NCBI RefSeq assembly: GCF_003205835.1
Contig: NZ_CP029773.1
Span: 2,140,501 to 2,204,500 of the forward strand
Source: Stenotrophomonas maltophilia
GTDB taxonomy: Bacteria > Pseudomonadota > Gammaproteobacteria > Xanthomonadales > Xanthomonadaceae
Direction: 5' to 3'
DNA length: 64,000 nucleotides
How positions within the stretch are numbered: the first letter of the stretch is position 1; every line of letters starts with the position of its first letter. Below are positions 34,412-42,969 of the stretch, in pieces. A program made the translations under genes and the position numbers. The notes below the pieces were generated by a model. The model did not search any database, was not told the DNA's origin, and saw only the letters and a program-made list of their open reading frames with translations.

Positions 34412-34903
34412 TCAGGCGGCAGCGTCTTCGGCAAGGGCGGTCTGGCCCATGTCGGCACTGTCGAGCAGGGTTTCGATGTCCAGCAGGATCAGCATGCGGT
34501 CGTCGTGGGTACCGATGCCGGAGATGAAGCGGGTATCGACGGCGGCGCCGAATTCCGGGGTCGGGCGGATCTGCTCTGCCGACAGCGGGATCACGTCCGA
34601 GACGCTGTCGACGACGATGCCGACCACGCGGTCTTCCACGTTCAGCACGATCATCACGGTGAAGGCGTCGTAGCGGGCGTTGTCCAGGCGCAGCTTCAGG
34701 CGCAGGTCGATGACCGGCACGATGGTGCCGCGCAGGTTGATCACGCCCTTGATGTAGTCCGGGGCATCCGGTACGCGGGTCACCGCGTCATAGCCGCGGA
34801 TTTCCTGGACCTTGAGGATGTCCACCCCGTAGTGCTCGGCACCGAGGGTGAAGCTGAGGAATTCGCCACCGGCGCTGGCGGCGGAGCTGGTCTTGTCGTT
34901 CAT
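34412..34903 (-). CDS. cheW: CheW, chemotaxis coupling protein
   Basis: Adaptor linking receptors to CheA in the array. 163 residues forming a single CheW domain: [20 protein letters not shown] at residues 15-34, [14 protein letters not shown] in the middle and [16 protein letters not shown] near the end. The C-terminal tail is slightly long. It has its own near-consensus sigma-28 promoter. This is the only simple CheW in the window; ParP (41743) is the other CheW-domain protein. Confidence 0.95.
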   Translation of the reverse strand: MNDKTSSAASAGGEFLSFTLGAEHYGVDILKVQEIRGYDAVTRVPDAPDYIKGVINLRGTIVPVIDLRLKLRLDNARYDAFTVMIVLNVEDRVVGIVVDSVSDVIPLSAEQIRPTPEFGAAVDTRFISGIGTHDDRMLILLDIETLLDSADMGQTALAEDAAA

Positions 34904-34945
34904 CGAGGGGTCCTGGTTCTGCCGGAAGTCCCGGTGTCAGGCTCG

Positions 34946-34972
34946 ATATCGGCCCCTCGGTGGGGGACTTTA
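34946..34972 (-). promoter_or_regulatory. Sigma-28 promoter of cheW
   Basis: Minus strand TAAA, 15-base spacer, GCCGATAT. The -10 lies 43 bp before the start. Confidence 0.8.
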
Positions 34973-34988
34973 GGTGCCTGGGGAAGGC

Positions 34989-35044
34989 ATCCACGCATGG
35001 CGTGGATCTACACGGGAAGCGGTAGTGCCGGCCGCTGGCCGGCA
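34989..35044. repeat. Two SMAG-type palindromes
   Basis: ATCCACGC-atg-GCGTGGAT-CTAC at 34989-35011 and GTAG-TGCCGGCCGCTGGCCGGCA at 35022-35044, with their tags facing each other. Confidence 0.8.
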
Positions 35045-35071
35045 GCGGCCGTATCCACGTTGTCGGGGATG

Positions 35072-35110
35072 GGGGTCAGATCCCTTTTCAGGGAAAAGGG
35101 ATCTGACCCC
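35072..35110. repeat. GGGGTCAGATC-type hairpin, copy 2
   Basis: 17-bp perfect stem GGGGTCAGATCCCTTTT and its complement, loop CAGGG. Enclosed between SMAG copies. Confidence 0.75.
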
Positions 35111-35127
35111 GGTATACGTTCCAGGGT

Positions 35128-35150
35128 TGCCGGCCAGCGGCCGGCACTAC
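35128..35150 (-). repeat. SMAG-type REP
   Basis: TGCCGGCCAGCGGCCGGCA followed by CTAC, inverted relative to the copy at 35022. The pair brackets the hairpin at 35072. Confidence 0.8.
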
Positions 35151-35163
35151 CGGTTGGACCGTC

Positions 35164-35937
35164 TCAGAGCTCGCCGTTACGGCGTGCCTTGCGCTGGCGG
35201 TCGATGCGGAAGATGTAGCGCTGGATGGCGCTGTCGGCGCCGCGCGGCAGGGTTTCGAAGCGCATGCCCACGCGCTTGACTTCGATGCCGTTGGGCTGGC
35301 GCTGCGGCAGTAGATTGCAGACGACCAGCTCGATGTCAAGGTCGGGGCCGTCGGGCAGCGACAGCTGTGCCGGATAACGCTTCTGCAGGCCGAACACCGC
35401 GCAGTCATTGGGGACCACCACGGCCAGGCCGCCACCGCTGATGTCCACCACCCGCATCGACAGCGCTTCGGCACGTGCTTCGCCCGGTGGCAGCAGCAGA
35501 TGCGGCGAGTCGGTGACCGGGGTCTCCAACCGGTACAGCTCGCGGCGCTGCAGGTGCACCAGTTCGTCCGGCAACGGGGCGCGGAAGGCGACGTGACCGT
35601 CGTTGTCCACGCGTTGCAGTTCGTGCAGGCGGAACCGCACCAGCACGCGCTCGAGCTGGGCAAAGCACAGCAGGTGGTCAGCCTGTTCGGCGGCGCGGTT
35701 GGACGCCTCCTGCGGGCTGCCATCGAGCAGCAGAGTGTCCTCGTCCTCATCGAGATCGAGCAATGCGGTCGGGAACGAGCGGTCGCGACCGTCGATATGC
35801 GCATTGATCAGTGATCGCTGGTCGATCAGCGAGCGCAGCAACTGCCGCAGCTGGCGCGGGTTGCGGACCAGGAAACGTTCGTCGGCGGCATCAGCCGCGT
35901 GGACATCATGCACTGCAGTGTCGTTGCCGTCGGACAT
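35164..35937 (-). CDS. ycgR: YcgR-like flagellar brake (PilZ c-di-GMP receptor)
   Basis: 257 residues. N-terminal YcgR domain at about 20-125 ([20 protein letters not shown]). C-terminal PilZ domain at about 130-245 with both c-di-GMP binding motifs: the R-x-x-x-R arm in [11 protein letters not shown] and D-x-S-x-x-G in [11 protein letters not shown]. In enterics c-di-GMP-bound YcgR slows the motor by touching the stator or the switch. Its own sigma-28 promoter places it in the late flagellar regulon. It works naturally with the MHYT-GGDEF-EAL enzyme at 55260. Confidence 0.9.
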   Translation of the reverse strand: MSDGNDTAVHDVHAADAADERFLVRNPRQLRQLLRSLIDQRSLINAHIDGRDRSFPTALLDLDEDEDTLLLDGSPQEASNRAAEQADHLLCFAQLERVLVRFRLHELQRVDNDGHVAFRAPLPDELVHLQRRELYRLETPVTDSPHLLLPPGEARAEALSMRVVDISGGGLAVVVPNDCAVFGLQKRYPAQLSLPDGPDLDIELVVCNLLPQRQPNGIEVKRVGMRFETLPRGADSAIQRYIFRIDRQRKARRNGEL

Positions 35938-35992
35938 GGAATCTACGGTCAGGGGCGGGCGCCAGCACGCGTTGGCGCGAGGCTCGATGGGG

Positions 35993-36019
35993 ATATCGGC
36001 CTCTGCGTCGGATTATGAA
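35993..36019 (-). promoter_or_regulatory. Sigma-28 promoter of ycgR
   Basis: Minus strand TTCA, 15-base spacer, GCCGATAT, with the -10 56 bp before the start. Confidence 0.7.
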
Positions 36020-36048
36020 GTGAGAATTGCATCACTTTCCATGCGTGC

Positions 36049-36088
36049 GGGGTCGGATCCCTCCTCCGCAGAAGAGGGATCCGACCCC
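36049..36088. repeat. GGGGTC(A/G)GATC-type hairpin, copy 3
   Basis: 15-bp stem GGGGTCGGATCCCTC and complement. Compared with copies 1, 2 and 4 the A at position 7 is G and the partner T is C, a compensatory change. It lies right next to the receptor 3 stop and may serve as its terminator. Confidence 0.75.
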
Positions 36089-36095
36089 GGGTAGA

Positions 36096-38345
36096 TCAGA
36101 ACTCCTGCCAGTCGCCGTCCGCGGCCAGTGCCGGCTGTGCCGCGGAGCTGCGCAGTGGGCGCGCGGGAGCCAGCTTTGCCGCAGGTGCGGCGGCCGCGAC
36201 CTGGCGCGGTACCGGTGCCGCCAGCGGGCGTGCCGGGATGGCCGTCGTTCCCTGAGATGCCAGCCGGAAGCGGGCCACGGCTTCACCCAGCTGCACCGCC
36301 TGGTCTTCCATCGCACGCGCGGCGGCGGTGGCTTCTTCCACCAGTGCCGCATTCTGCTGGGTGGTTTCGTCCATCTGCACCACGGTCTGGTTGACCTGCT
36401 CGATGCCCGCCGACTGCTCCTGCGAGGCGGCGGAAATCTCGGCCATGATGTCGGTGACGCGCTGCACCGAGGCGACGATCTCGCCCATGGTGCTGCCGGC
36501 CTGGTGCACCAGGCTGGAGCCTTCGGCGACCTTGCCGACCGAATCATCGATCAGGCCCTTGATCTCTTTGGCGGCCGCAGCCGAGCGCTGGGCGAGGGTA
36601 CGCACTTCGCTGGCGACCACGGCGAAGCCACGACCCTGTTCACCGGCACGCGCGGCTTCCACCGCCGCGTTCAGCGCCAGGATGTTGGTCTGGAAGGCGA
36701 TGCCGTCGATGACGCTGATGATCTCGGCGATCTTCTTCGACGAGGCTTCGATGGCCGACATGGTGGTGACCACCTGGCCGACGACTTCACCGCCCTGCGA
36801 GGCGACGCCATGCGCGCCGATGGCGAGCTGGTTGGCCTGGCGGGCATGCTCGGCGTTCTGGCGCACGGTGGAGGTCAGCTCCTCCATCGAGGCGGCGGTT
36901 TCTTCCAGGTTGGCGGCCTGCTGCTCGGTGCGGCGCGACAGGTCGCTGTTGCCCGACGCGATCTCGCCGGCGGCCAGGGTGATGCTGGAGGCGCTGGCCT
37001 GGATCTGGCCGACGATCTGGGTCAGCTGCGCGACGGTGGTGTTGGCGTCGTCACGCATGCGTGCGAACACGCCATTGAACTGGCCATCCATGCGCGTGGT
37101 CAGGTCGCCGGCGGCGATCGACTGCAGCAGCTGCGAGAGCTGGCCCAGGTTGCCATCGGCGACCTGCATCATGGTGTTCAGGTGCTCGATCATCAGCTTG
37201 AAATCATGCTGGAAGCGCTGAGCGTCGCCGCGCTGGCTGAAGTCGCCGGCCGCGGCGGCCGAGGCCAGCTGCTGGATCTGGGTGTTGATCGCCAGCAGGC
37301 TGGCCTTGGCCGCATCCATCGATTCGTGCAGGATCGCGCGGCTGCCGGGCAGGCGTCGGGCGTCCGGGGCGAGGTTGCCGATGGCGTACTGGTTGAGCAC
37401 GTCGATGGCATCACGGATCGCATCGAGGTGCTCGAAGATCACGGTATTGATGCTGCCGGCCAGCTGGCCATACACGCCCGGGAAGTCTTCCGGAATGCGA
37501 TGGCCGATGTCCGGTCCGGCATGCATCTGCGCCATCAGCTGGGTCTGCTCGGAGAAGCGGCGCAGCATCGCGGTCATCTCGGCGGTGGCGGCCAGCATCT
37601 TGCCGGCTTCGTCCTTGCTGGTGGCCTGGGTGCTGACGCTGAGGTCGCCACGGGCAACGGCCTGGATGGCATGCACGGCCTTGCTCAGCGGGCCGGTGAC
37701 GGCGCGCGAGATGACCGTTGCCAGCGCGGCGGCCACCAACGACAGCAGCACGATGCAGCCGATGATGGCGATCATGCTGGTGCGATGGGTGGCATTGGCA
37801 GCGGCGATCTTGCCGTCCATCAGGCCGGCGATGTGGGTGCCGAGGGTCTTCATCGCGGCGAACAGGTCACGACGGGCCGGGCGCGACTGTTCGTCGGAAA
37901 TCTGTTGCGCCAGGGCGCCATCGCCGGCAGCCACGGCCTCGCGCATCGCCTTGTTGGCGGCGAAGTAGCGTTCCAGCTGCACGTTGGCCGCGCGATAGAG
38001 TTCGCGCTCCTTGTCCAGTGCCGGCAGCGCCGAGTACGCGGCCAGTTCGTCATGCACGGCCCTGGCGGTGTCGTCCATGCGCTTGTTGTAGTCGGCAACT
38101 TTCTCCGGCTGATCGAGCATGCTCAGCAGGGCCAGTTCGTAGGTGCGGAACTCGCCCAGCTGCGAGCGCGCCTCGCCCAGATGCTGGACCGACGGAATAT
38201 CGTTGCCGGCCATCTCGCCCAGCTGATTGTTGGCCTCGCTCAGGCGCAACAGGGCGAAGGCGCCGAGGACCAGGGTCATCAACGTGGTGAGGGTGAACCC
38301 CACGGCCAGCTTGCGGGCGATGGGTAGATCTTGGAACCACTTCAT
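36096..38345 (-). CDS. Methyl-accepting chemotaxis protein 3 (4HB sensor)
   Basis: Chemoreceptor of 749 residues. TM1 at about 12-34. Periplasmic four-helix-bundle sensor at about 35-190. TM2 at about 192-215 ([20 protein letters not shown]). HAMP and a long HAMP-like stalk follow, then the same signalling domain as receptors 1 and 2. The C-terminus is a proline/alanine linker ending GDWQEF. No PAS or Cache is present. Ligand unknown. A sigma-28-like site lies at 38455, and the operon partner, if any, is unclear. Confidence 0.93.
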   Translation of the reverse strand: MKWFQDLPIARKLAVGFTLTTLMTLVLGAFALLRLSEANNQLGEMAGNDIPSVQHLGEARSQLGEFRTYELALLSMLDQPEKVADYNKRMDDTARAVHDELAAYSALPALDKERELYRAANVQLERYFAANKAMREAVAAGDGALAQQISDEQSRPARRDLFAAMKTLGTHIAGLMDGKIAAANATHRTSMIAIIGCIVLLSLVAAALATVISRAVTGPLSKAVHAIQAVARGDLSVSTQATSKDEAGKMLAATAEMTAMLRRFSEQTQLMAQMHAGPDIGHRIPEDFPGVYGQLAGSINTVIFEHLDAIRDAIDVLNQYAIGNLAPDARRLPGSRAILHESMDAAKASLLAINTQIQQLASAAAAGDFSQRGDAQRFQHDFKLMIEHLNTMMQVADGNLGQLSQLLQSIAAGDLTTRMDGQFNGVFARMRDDANTTVAQLTQIVGQIQASASSITLAAGEIASGNSDLSRRTEQQAANLEETAASMEELTSTVRQNAEHARQANQLAIGAHGVASQGGEVVGQVVTTMSAIEASSKKIAEIISVIDGIAFQTNILALNAAVEAARAGEQGRGFAVVASEVRTLAQRSAAAAKEIKGLIDDSVGKVAEGSSLVHQAGSTMGEIVASVQRVTDIMAEISAASQEQSAGIEQVNQTVVQMDETTQQNAALVEEATAAARAMEDQAVQLGEAVARFRLASQGTTAIPARPLAAPVPRQVAAAAPAAKLAPARPLRSSAAQPALAADGDWQEF

Positions 38346-38454
38346 GCAGGGTGCTCCAGGTGGGCAGGGTGCCGGCGTCGTTGCGTCGGCAGGGGGTGGT
38401 TGCAGAGCGAACGGGGGTGCCCGGTGGGGGTTCGGTGACGGCCGTCAAAGCGAG

Positions 38455-38481
38455 ATAGCGGCGTGCTGTGGGCGGACTTTA
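38455..38481 (-). promoter_or_regulatory. Sigma-28-like promoter of receptor 3
   Basis: Minus strand TAAA, 15-base spacer, GCCGCTAT (6 of 8 to the -10 consensus). 110 bp before the start. Confidence 0.6.
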
Positions 38482-38618
38482 TGGACGCAGATCACATTCG
38501 GTTGCGTAGGGATGACCGCGCGAAAGTGCTGCAGTGGCGAGGCTTGCGCTTCGGTGGCGTGGTTGCGAACGAAACCAGCGCGGCGACGGAGATCACGGAA
38601 TGGGTTCGGGCGCGGATT

Positions 38619-38657
38619 GGGGTCAGATCCCTTTTCAAAGAAAAGGGATCTGACCCC
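38619..38657. repeat. GGGGTCAGATC-type hairpin, copy 4
   Basis: 17-bp perfect stem GGGGTCAGATCCCTTTT with its complement, loop CAAAG. The stem is identical to copy 2. Confidence 0.75.
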
Positions 38658-38690
38658 GGCCACACATGGCCGGAGCGCACGCAAACAAAA

Positions 38691-38714
38691 ACCGCCGCCC
38701 CGAAGGGCGGCGGT
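38691..38714 (-). terminator. Terminator of cheA (first locus)
   Basis: Perfect 10-bp stem ACCGCCGCCC / GGGCGGCGGT, CGAA loop, and the A-rich CAAACAAAA on the plus strand gives the U-tract. 23 bp after the stop. Confidence 0.85.
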
Positions 38715-38737
38715 CCAGTACACGCATACAGCGTGGA

Positions 38738-40729
38738 TCAGGCGGCCTGCGGCATCCGCAGCGAGCGCACCAGTCCGCCGATGTCGACGATCAGCGCGAC
38801 GCGGCCATCGCCGAGGATGGTGGCGCCGGACACCCCGCCAATGCGGCGGTAGTTGTTCTCGATGTTCTTCACTACCACCTGCTGCTGGCCGACCAGCTCG
38901 TCCACTTCCAGTGCGATCTTCTGGCCATCGCCTTCCACCACCACCACCAGCGATTCGCTGCCCGGTGCGCGGTTGCCGTAGCCGTAGTACTCGCTCAGCG
39001 ACAGGATCGGCAGGTACTCGCCACGCACGCGCAGCACGCGGCCTTCGCCGGCCATGCTGCGGATGTCCTCGGCCTGCGGCTGCAGGGCTTCCAGCACGTA
39101 GGCCAGTGGCAGGATCAGGGTTTCGCCGGCCACCGCCACGGTCATGCCATCGAGGATGGCCAGGGTCAGCGGCAGGCGGATCAGCGTGCGCGTACCAGCA
39201 CCGAGGCTGCTCTCGATCTGCACCTCGCCACCCAGTGCCTGGATGTTGCGGCGGACCACGTCCATGCCGACGCCACGCCCGGACAGATCGGTGACTGCAT
39301 CCGCAGTGGAGAAGCCCGGCTGGAAGATCAGGTCCCAGACCTGCGAATCGGTCGGGTTGTCCGGCACCGCCAGGCCGCGTTCGTGGGCCTTGGCCAGGAT
39401 CTTGGCGCGGTCCAGGCCACGACCGTCGTCGCTGACTTCGATGACGATGTGGCCGCCCTGATGCGAGGCGGCCAGGGTGATGGTGCCGGTTTCGTCCTTG
39501 CCCGCACCGCGACGCACGTCGGGCATTTCCAGGCCGTGGTCGATCGAGTTGCGTACCAGGTGCACCAGCGGATCGGCGATCTTCTCGATCAGGCCCTTGT
39601 CCAGTTCGGTGCCTTCGCCGACGGTACGCAGGCGCACCTGCTTGCCGAGGCGGCTGGACAGGTCGCGGACCAGGCGCGGGAAGCGGCGGAACACCGCATC
39701 GACCGGCAGCATGCGCACGCCGATCACTGCTTCCTGCAGGTCGCGGGTGTTGCGTTCAAGCTGGTCCAGGCCGGCGAACAGGCTCTCGGCGTGGACCGGG
39801 TCCAGTGCGTGCGAGACCTGCTTGAGCATGGCCTGGGTGATGACCAGTTCGCCGACCAGGTTGATCAGTGCATCGACCTTGTCGACGCTGACCCGGATCG
39901 AGGTTTCGGCTTCCTGGGCAGCGCCGCCGCTGGCGGTCGCTGCAGCGGGTGCTGCGGATGTCGCGGCAGGAGGTGTGGAAGGGGCTGCTGCAACCGGTGC
40001 CTGGGTGGCCAGGCTCGGCGGCGCGGCGGGACGGATGTCCAGTTCGCAGTCATCCAGCACCCAGGCAAAGGTGTCTTCGATCTTGCTGCGCGGCACCTTG
40101 CCGACCAGGCCCAGGTCCCACGCCAGGTGGGCTTCGAGCGGATCGAGCTGGGCGAAGCCCGGCAGGCGGTCCATGCGCGCGGCAACCTGCAGCGAACCCA
40201 GGTGCTCAAGTTCGCGGATGATGCGCAGCGGGTCGTTGCCGCTCATGAACAGCGATGGCGCCGGGGTGAAGCCGATCTGCCAGGCTTCCGGCGTATCGTC
40301 CACCTTGGCTGCGGCGGCCGCCGGGGCGCTCGCTGCGGCCTCGCCGGAAAGAACCGCCTCCAGGCGCGCCTTCACCGCAGCAACTGCGGCGGGATCGGCG
40401 GCCTGGCCGTGTTCGGCTTCGCGCAGCAGGGCGCGCAGCACGTCCACCGAGGACAGCATGGCGTCGACGGCGTGGCCTTCCAGCGCCCGCTTGCCGGCAC
40501 GCAGCTCATCGAGCAGCGTTTCCAGCACATGGGTCAGGCCGGCGATCGCATCGAAGCCGAAGGTGCCGGCGCCGCCCTTGATCGAGTGGGCGGCGCGGAA
40601 CACCGAATTGATGATCTCCGCGTCCTGCTGCCCCGATTCCAGGGCCAGCAGGCCAGCCTCCATCGCGTCGAGGCCTTCGCGGCTCTCCTCGAAGAAGGTG
40701 GCGTGGAAGCGTTGCAGGTCCATGCTCAT
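38738..40729 (-). CDS. cheA: CheA histidine kinase (first locus)
   Basis: Chemotaxis kinase of 663 residues with all five domains. P1 Hpt with H48 (RAAHSIKGGAGTFG). A P2-like response-regulator docking domain at about 150-235 (DPLRIIRELEHLGSL). P3 dimerisation at about 270-330. P4 ATPase with LVHLVRNSIDHGLE and DDGRGLD. P5 CheW-like domain at the end. A P2 of this type is absent from the second CheA at 45602, so the two probably serve different partners. Operon: STAS-cheY-cheA, led by a sigma-28-like site. Confidence 0.95.
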   Translation of the reverse strand: MSMDLQRFHATFFEESREGLDAMEAGLLALESGQQDAEIINSVFRAAHSIKGGAGTFGFDAIAGLTHVLETLLDELRAGKRALEGHAVDAMLSSVDVLRALLREAEHGQAADPAAVAAVKARLEAVLSGEAAASAPAAAAAKVDDTPEAWQIGFTPAPSLFMSGNDPLRIIRELEHLGSLQVAARMDRLPGFAQLDPLEAHLAWDLGLVGKVPRSKIEDTFAWVLDDCELDIRPAAPPSLATQAPVAAAPSTPPAATSAAPAAATASGGAAQEAETSIRVSVDKVDALINLVGELVITQAMLKQVSHALDPVHAESLFAGLDQLERNTRDLQEAVIGVRMLPVDAVFRRFPRLVRDLSSRLGKQVRLRTVGEGTELDKGLIEKIADPLVHLVRNSIDHGLEMPDVRRGAGKDETGTITLAASHQGGHIVIEVSDDGRGLDRAKILAKAHERGLAVPDNPTDSQVWDLIFQPGFSTADAVTDLSGRGVGMDVVRRNIQALGGEVQIESSLGAGTRTLIRLPLTLAILDGMTVAVAGETLILPLAYVLEALQPQAEDIRSMAGEGRVLRVRGEYLPILSLSEYYGYGNRAPGSESLVVVVEGDGQKIALEVDELVGQQQVVVKNIENNYRRIGGVSGATILGDGRVALIVDIGGLVRSLRMPQAA

Positions 40730-40774
40730 GGCAGTGGTGGTCCGGAAGCGAAGAGGGGGAGCGGTGGCGGGCGG

Positions 40775-41140
40775 TCAGCCCAGCACTTTCTGCACGGTAG
40801 CGACCAGCTGTTCCGGATTGAACGGCTTGACCAGCCAGCCGGTGGCACCGGCGGCCTTGCCTTCGGACTTCTTGTCGGCAGCCGATTCGGTGGTCAGCAT
40901 CAGCAGCGGCGTGAACTTGTAGTCCGGCAGCTGGCGCAGTTCGCGGATCAGCGCGATGCCGTCCATGTTCGGCATGTTGACGTCGGTGACCACCGCATTG
41001 AAGCGCTGGCCCTTGGCGCGACCGAGCGCGACCGCGCCGTCTTCAGCTTCTTCGACGGCAAAACCGGCCGAGGTGAGGGCGAAGGAAACCATCTGGCGCA
41101 TCGACGCCGAATCGTCCACCACCAAGATACGTGCGCTCAT
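40775..41140 (-). CDS. cheY: CheY-like response regulator (first locus)
   Basis: 121-residue single receiver domain. Acidic pocket DD at residues 9-10 (ILVVDDSAS), phospho-acceptor D53 (AVVTDVNMPNMDG), the switch threonine in MLTTES, and Lys in LVKPFNP. It lies between the STAS gene (4-bp overlap) and cheA. It resembles the CheY of the Tsr-type cluster more than the motor-binding CheY at 48054, so it may act as a phosphate sink or serve the second kinase. Confidence 0.9.
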   Translation of the reverse strand: MSARILVVDDSASMRQMVSFALTSAGFAVEEAEDGAVALGRAKGQRFNAVVTDVNMPNMDGIALIRELRQLPDYKFTPLLMLTTESAADKKSEGKAAGATGWLVKPFNPEQLVATVQKVLG

Positions 41141-41445
41141 GCAGCGTTCTCCACAGATTTCAGGTTGTCATGGGTTACGTCCAGGCCCAGGGCCTGGGTG
41201 ACGCCCAGCAGGCGCGCGGCGTCACGGAAGGTTGCGGTGCAACCGTGGAAGCCGGTGCCCAGGCCTGCCTCGCGGCGGGCCTGCACGAACGCACACAGCA
41301 CCTGCACGGCGGCCGTGTGGATGCGGGCGACCTGGCTGGCATCCAGGGTCAGCTCGCCTGCCTGCGCCACCAGCGGGGCGAGGCGGTTCTTGAGCTCGGT
41401 GCTGCTCTCGATGCCGAGATCCTCACCCAGTTCGACAGTGCTCAT
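41137..41445 (-). CDS. STAS-domain protein (anti-sigma-factor-antagonist type)
   Basis: 102 residues forming one STAS domain: TVELGEDLGIESSTELKNRL, then LDASQVARIHTAAVQVLCAF. In the canonical D-[ST]-S/A-G-motif position the sequence reads RIHTAAVQ, so the phosphorylatable residue is probably the Thr. The start at 41445 follows GGAG. It is the first gene of the operon with cheY and cheA. Such STAS proteins occur in some chemotaxis clusters, with poorly known roles. Confidence 0.85.
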   Translation of the reverse strand: MSTVELGEDLGIESSTELKNRLAPLVAQAGELTLDASQVARIHTAAVQVLCAFVQARREAGLGTGFHGCTATFRDAARLLGVTQALGLDVTHDNLKSVENAA

Positions 41446-41475
41446 CGTTGCTCCGGACAAACGGTTCCGTGATCC

Positions 41476-41502
41476 ATAACGGCACCCCGGCGGGGTTCTT
41501 TA
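41476..41502 (-). promoter_or_regulatory. Sigma-28-like promoter of STAS-cheY-cheA
   Basis: Minus strand TAAA, 15-base spacer, GCCGTTAT (6 of 8 to the -10 consensus). 31 bp before the start. Confidence 0.65.
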
Positions 41503-41551
41503 GAAGAATCGACGCGGCGCGTCGATGCGGTGTTCTTCGGGGACGCCATCC

Positions 41552-41737
41552 AAAAGGGGACGGAGGGGATTAAGTCGCAACTGGCTCGGCGCTTTGCGCC
41601 GATGCGGTGCCTGTCGGGGACGCAAGGAGTTGATCCGTTGGATCAACACCTTACGTCCCCACTGCGTGGTCGCCGTTGCCGAGGGTGGCTGCGGGAGAGC
41701 CTGGTCGATTGCGACTTAATCCCCTCCGTCCCCTTTT
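41552..41737. repeat. 186-bp structured element with 29-bp perfect arms
   Basis: Arms 41552-41580 and 41709-41737 are perfectly complementary over 29 bases (outer text AAAAGGGGACGGAGGGG). Inside are two more hairpins: GGCGC-ttt-GCGCC at 41588-41600, and a stem GGGGACG...GTTGATCC-gtt-GGATCAAC...CGTCCCC at about 41617-41660. The whole folds as a multi-branched stem. Confidence 0.75.
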
Positions 41738-41742
41738 TCCGC

Positions 41743-42969
41743 TCAGTTCAACAACCGGGTGGCATCCAGCAGGATCATTGGCCGCTGGCTGACCCGGGCC
41801 ACGCCACGGAACAGATCGTTGGAGATCTGGCAGATGCGTGCGGTGTCGGGCGGCTCGATCTGCGAGTCGGTGAGGTTGGCGACATCTTCCACTGCCGACA
41901 CGCGCAGGCCGATGGTTTCGCCGTCTTCTTCCAGCACCACGATACGGGTCTGCGAATCGTCCTCGGCGGGGGCGGCGCCGAGGTGCAGGCCGAGGTCCAT
42001 CACCGGTACCACCTGGCCACGCAGGTTCATGATGCCCAGCATGGCCGGCGCAGTGCCGCGCAAGGGCAGCAGCGGCACTGGCAGCACCACTTCCTGCACT
42101 TTCAGCAGTTCCAGTGCATAGGCCTGGGTGCCGCAGCGCAGGCGCAGCCAGCGCGAGGTGCGCTCGCCGGCACGACGGTTCTGCGGGTGTGGGCTGCGGG
42201 CCGGCTGGTGGGCCTGGGCCTGCAGTTCCTGCCAGTTGCTGGGACGGCTGCTGGCGGGGGCATCCACGGCCACGCGCGGCGGCGGCGCGGCGGCCGCGCG
42301 TGCGGCCGGGGCAGGGTGTTGCGCCCGCGCTGCAACCGGTGCTGCGACCACGGCCGGCGGCGGCGTGGCAACGTCCTCGCCACCGGCAGCGGCTTCGAAC
42401 GCTGCCTGCAGGCCGGGGCTGTCGGTGTGGGCGAGTCGATGGCTGTCGGCCGTATCGGTCTCGTAGATCACTTCGTCCGGCAGATCGTCCCAGGTGGGTT
42501 CCGGGCCTGCCTGGGCGGTGGCAGGCGCAGGGGCCGTCTCGTGGATCACCTCGTCAGGCAGGTCATCCCAGGTCGGTTCGCGCTCGAGGGCGGCGACAGG
42601 CATTGCGGCGGCCTCGAAGGCGGCCTCCAGTGCTGCGTCGTCCTCTGCTGCGGTAGCAGAAACAGTCCCCGTTTCGTAGATCACTTCGGCGGGCAGATCG
42701 TCCCAGGTGGGCTCGCGCTCGGCCGTTGCGGCGGCCTCGAAGGCGGCTTCGAGCGTGGCGTTGTCGACGGCAGGCGCAGCGGCGACGGTCGCGGTTTCGT
42801 AGATCACCTCGGCCGGCAGGTCATCCCAGGTCGGTTCGCGCTCCGGTTCCGATGCGCTGGCCGAAGCCGGGGCGGGGCTGTCCGGCGTTGGCAGCATGAC
42901 GGTCGCCGGGGCGATCGCTTCGCCCAGCAGTTCGTCCAGATAGTCGTCCAGTACGCCGGTGCTGTTCAT
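41743..42969 (-). CDS. parP: ParP, CheW-domain protein for polar array placement
   Basis: 408 residues. CheW domain at about 271-408 (SRWLRLRCGTQAYALELLKV, IMNLRGQVVPVMDL). The N-terminal 270 residues are disordered and acidic, with four copies of EPTWDDLP(A/D)EVI(Y/H)ET starting at residues 45, 86, 131 and 157, three of them trailed by LxAAFEAAA. In Vibrio and Pseudomonas, ParP ties CheA and receptors to ParC at the flagellated pole. The start at 42969 overlaps the parC stop (ATGA), and the longer frame is antisense-like. The CheW domain could also act as a coupling protein. Confidence 0.88.
   Translation of the reverse strand: MNSTGVLDDYLDELLGEAIAPATVMLPTPDSPAPASASASEPEREPTWDDLPAEVIYETATVAAAPAVDNATLEAAFEAAATAEREPTWDDLPAEVIYETGTVSATAAEDDAALEAAFEAAAMPVAALEREPTWDDLPDEVIHETAPAPATAQAGPEPTWDDLPDEVIYETDTADSHRLAHTDSPGLQAAFEAAAGGEDVATPPPAVVAAPVAARAQHPAPAARAAAAPPPRVAVDAPASSRPSNWQELQAQAHQPARSPHPQNRRAGERTSRWLRLRCGTQAYALELLKVQEVVLPVPLLPLRGTAPAMLGIMNLRGQVVPVMDLGLHLGAAPAEDDSQTRIVVLEEDGETIGLRVSAVEDVANLTDSQIEPPDTARICQISNDLFRGVARVSQRPMILLDATRLLN

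Larger units (their letters stand above)
38346..38737. other. Receptor 3 upstream region
   Basis: 392 bp holding the receptor 3 promoter, a GGGGTCAGATC hairpin and the cheA terminator. No gene is supported. Confidence 0.6.
41446..41742. other. Intergenic region between parP and the STAS operon
   Basis: 297 bp carrying the sigma-28-like site of the STAS-cheY-cheA operon and, beyond it, a large structured inverted repeat. No coding frame is supported. Confidence 0.6.

Noticed and set aside
41552..41737. Simple terminator of parP
   Set aside because: The element is 186 bp, has 29-bp perfect arms and inner branches, and has no U-tract in the direction of parP transcription.
42385..42837. Repeated DNA that could be taken for a CRISPR-like or tandem array
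   Set aside because: The repeats are in frame within parP, encode EPTWDDLP modules, and vary in spacing and sequence. No cas genes are present in the window.
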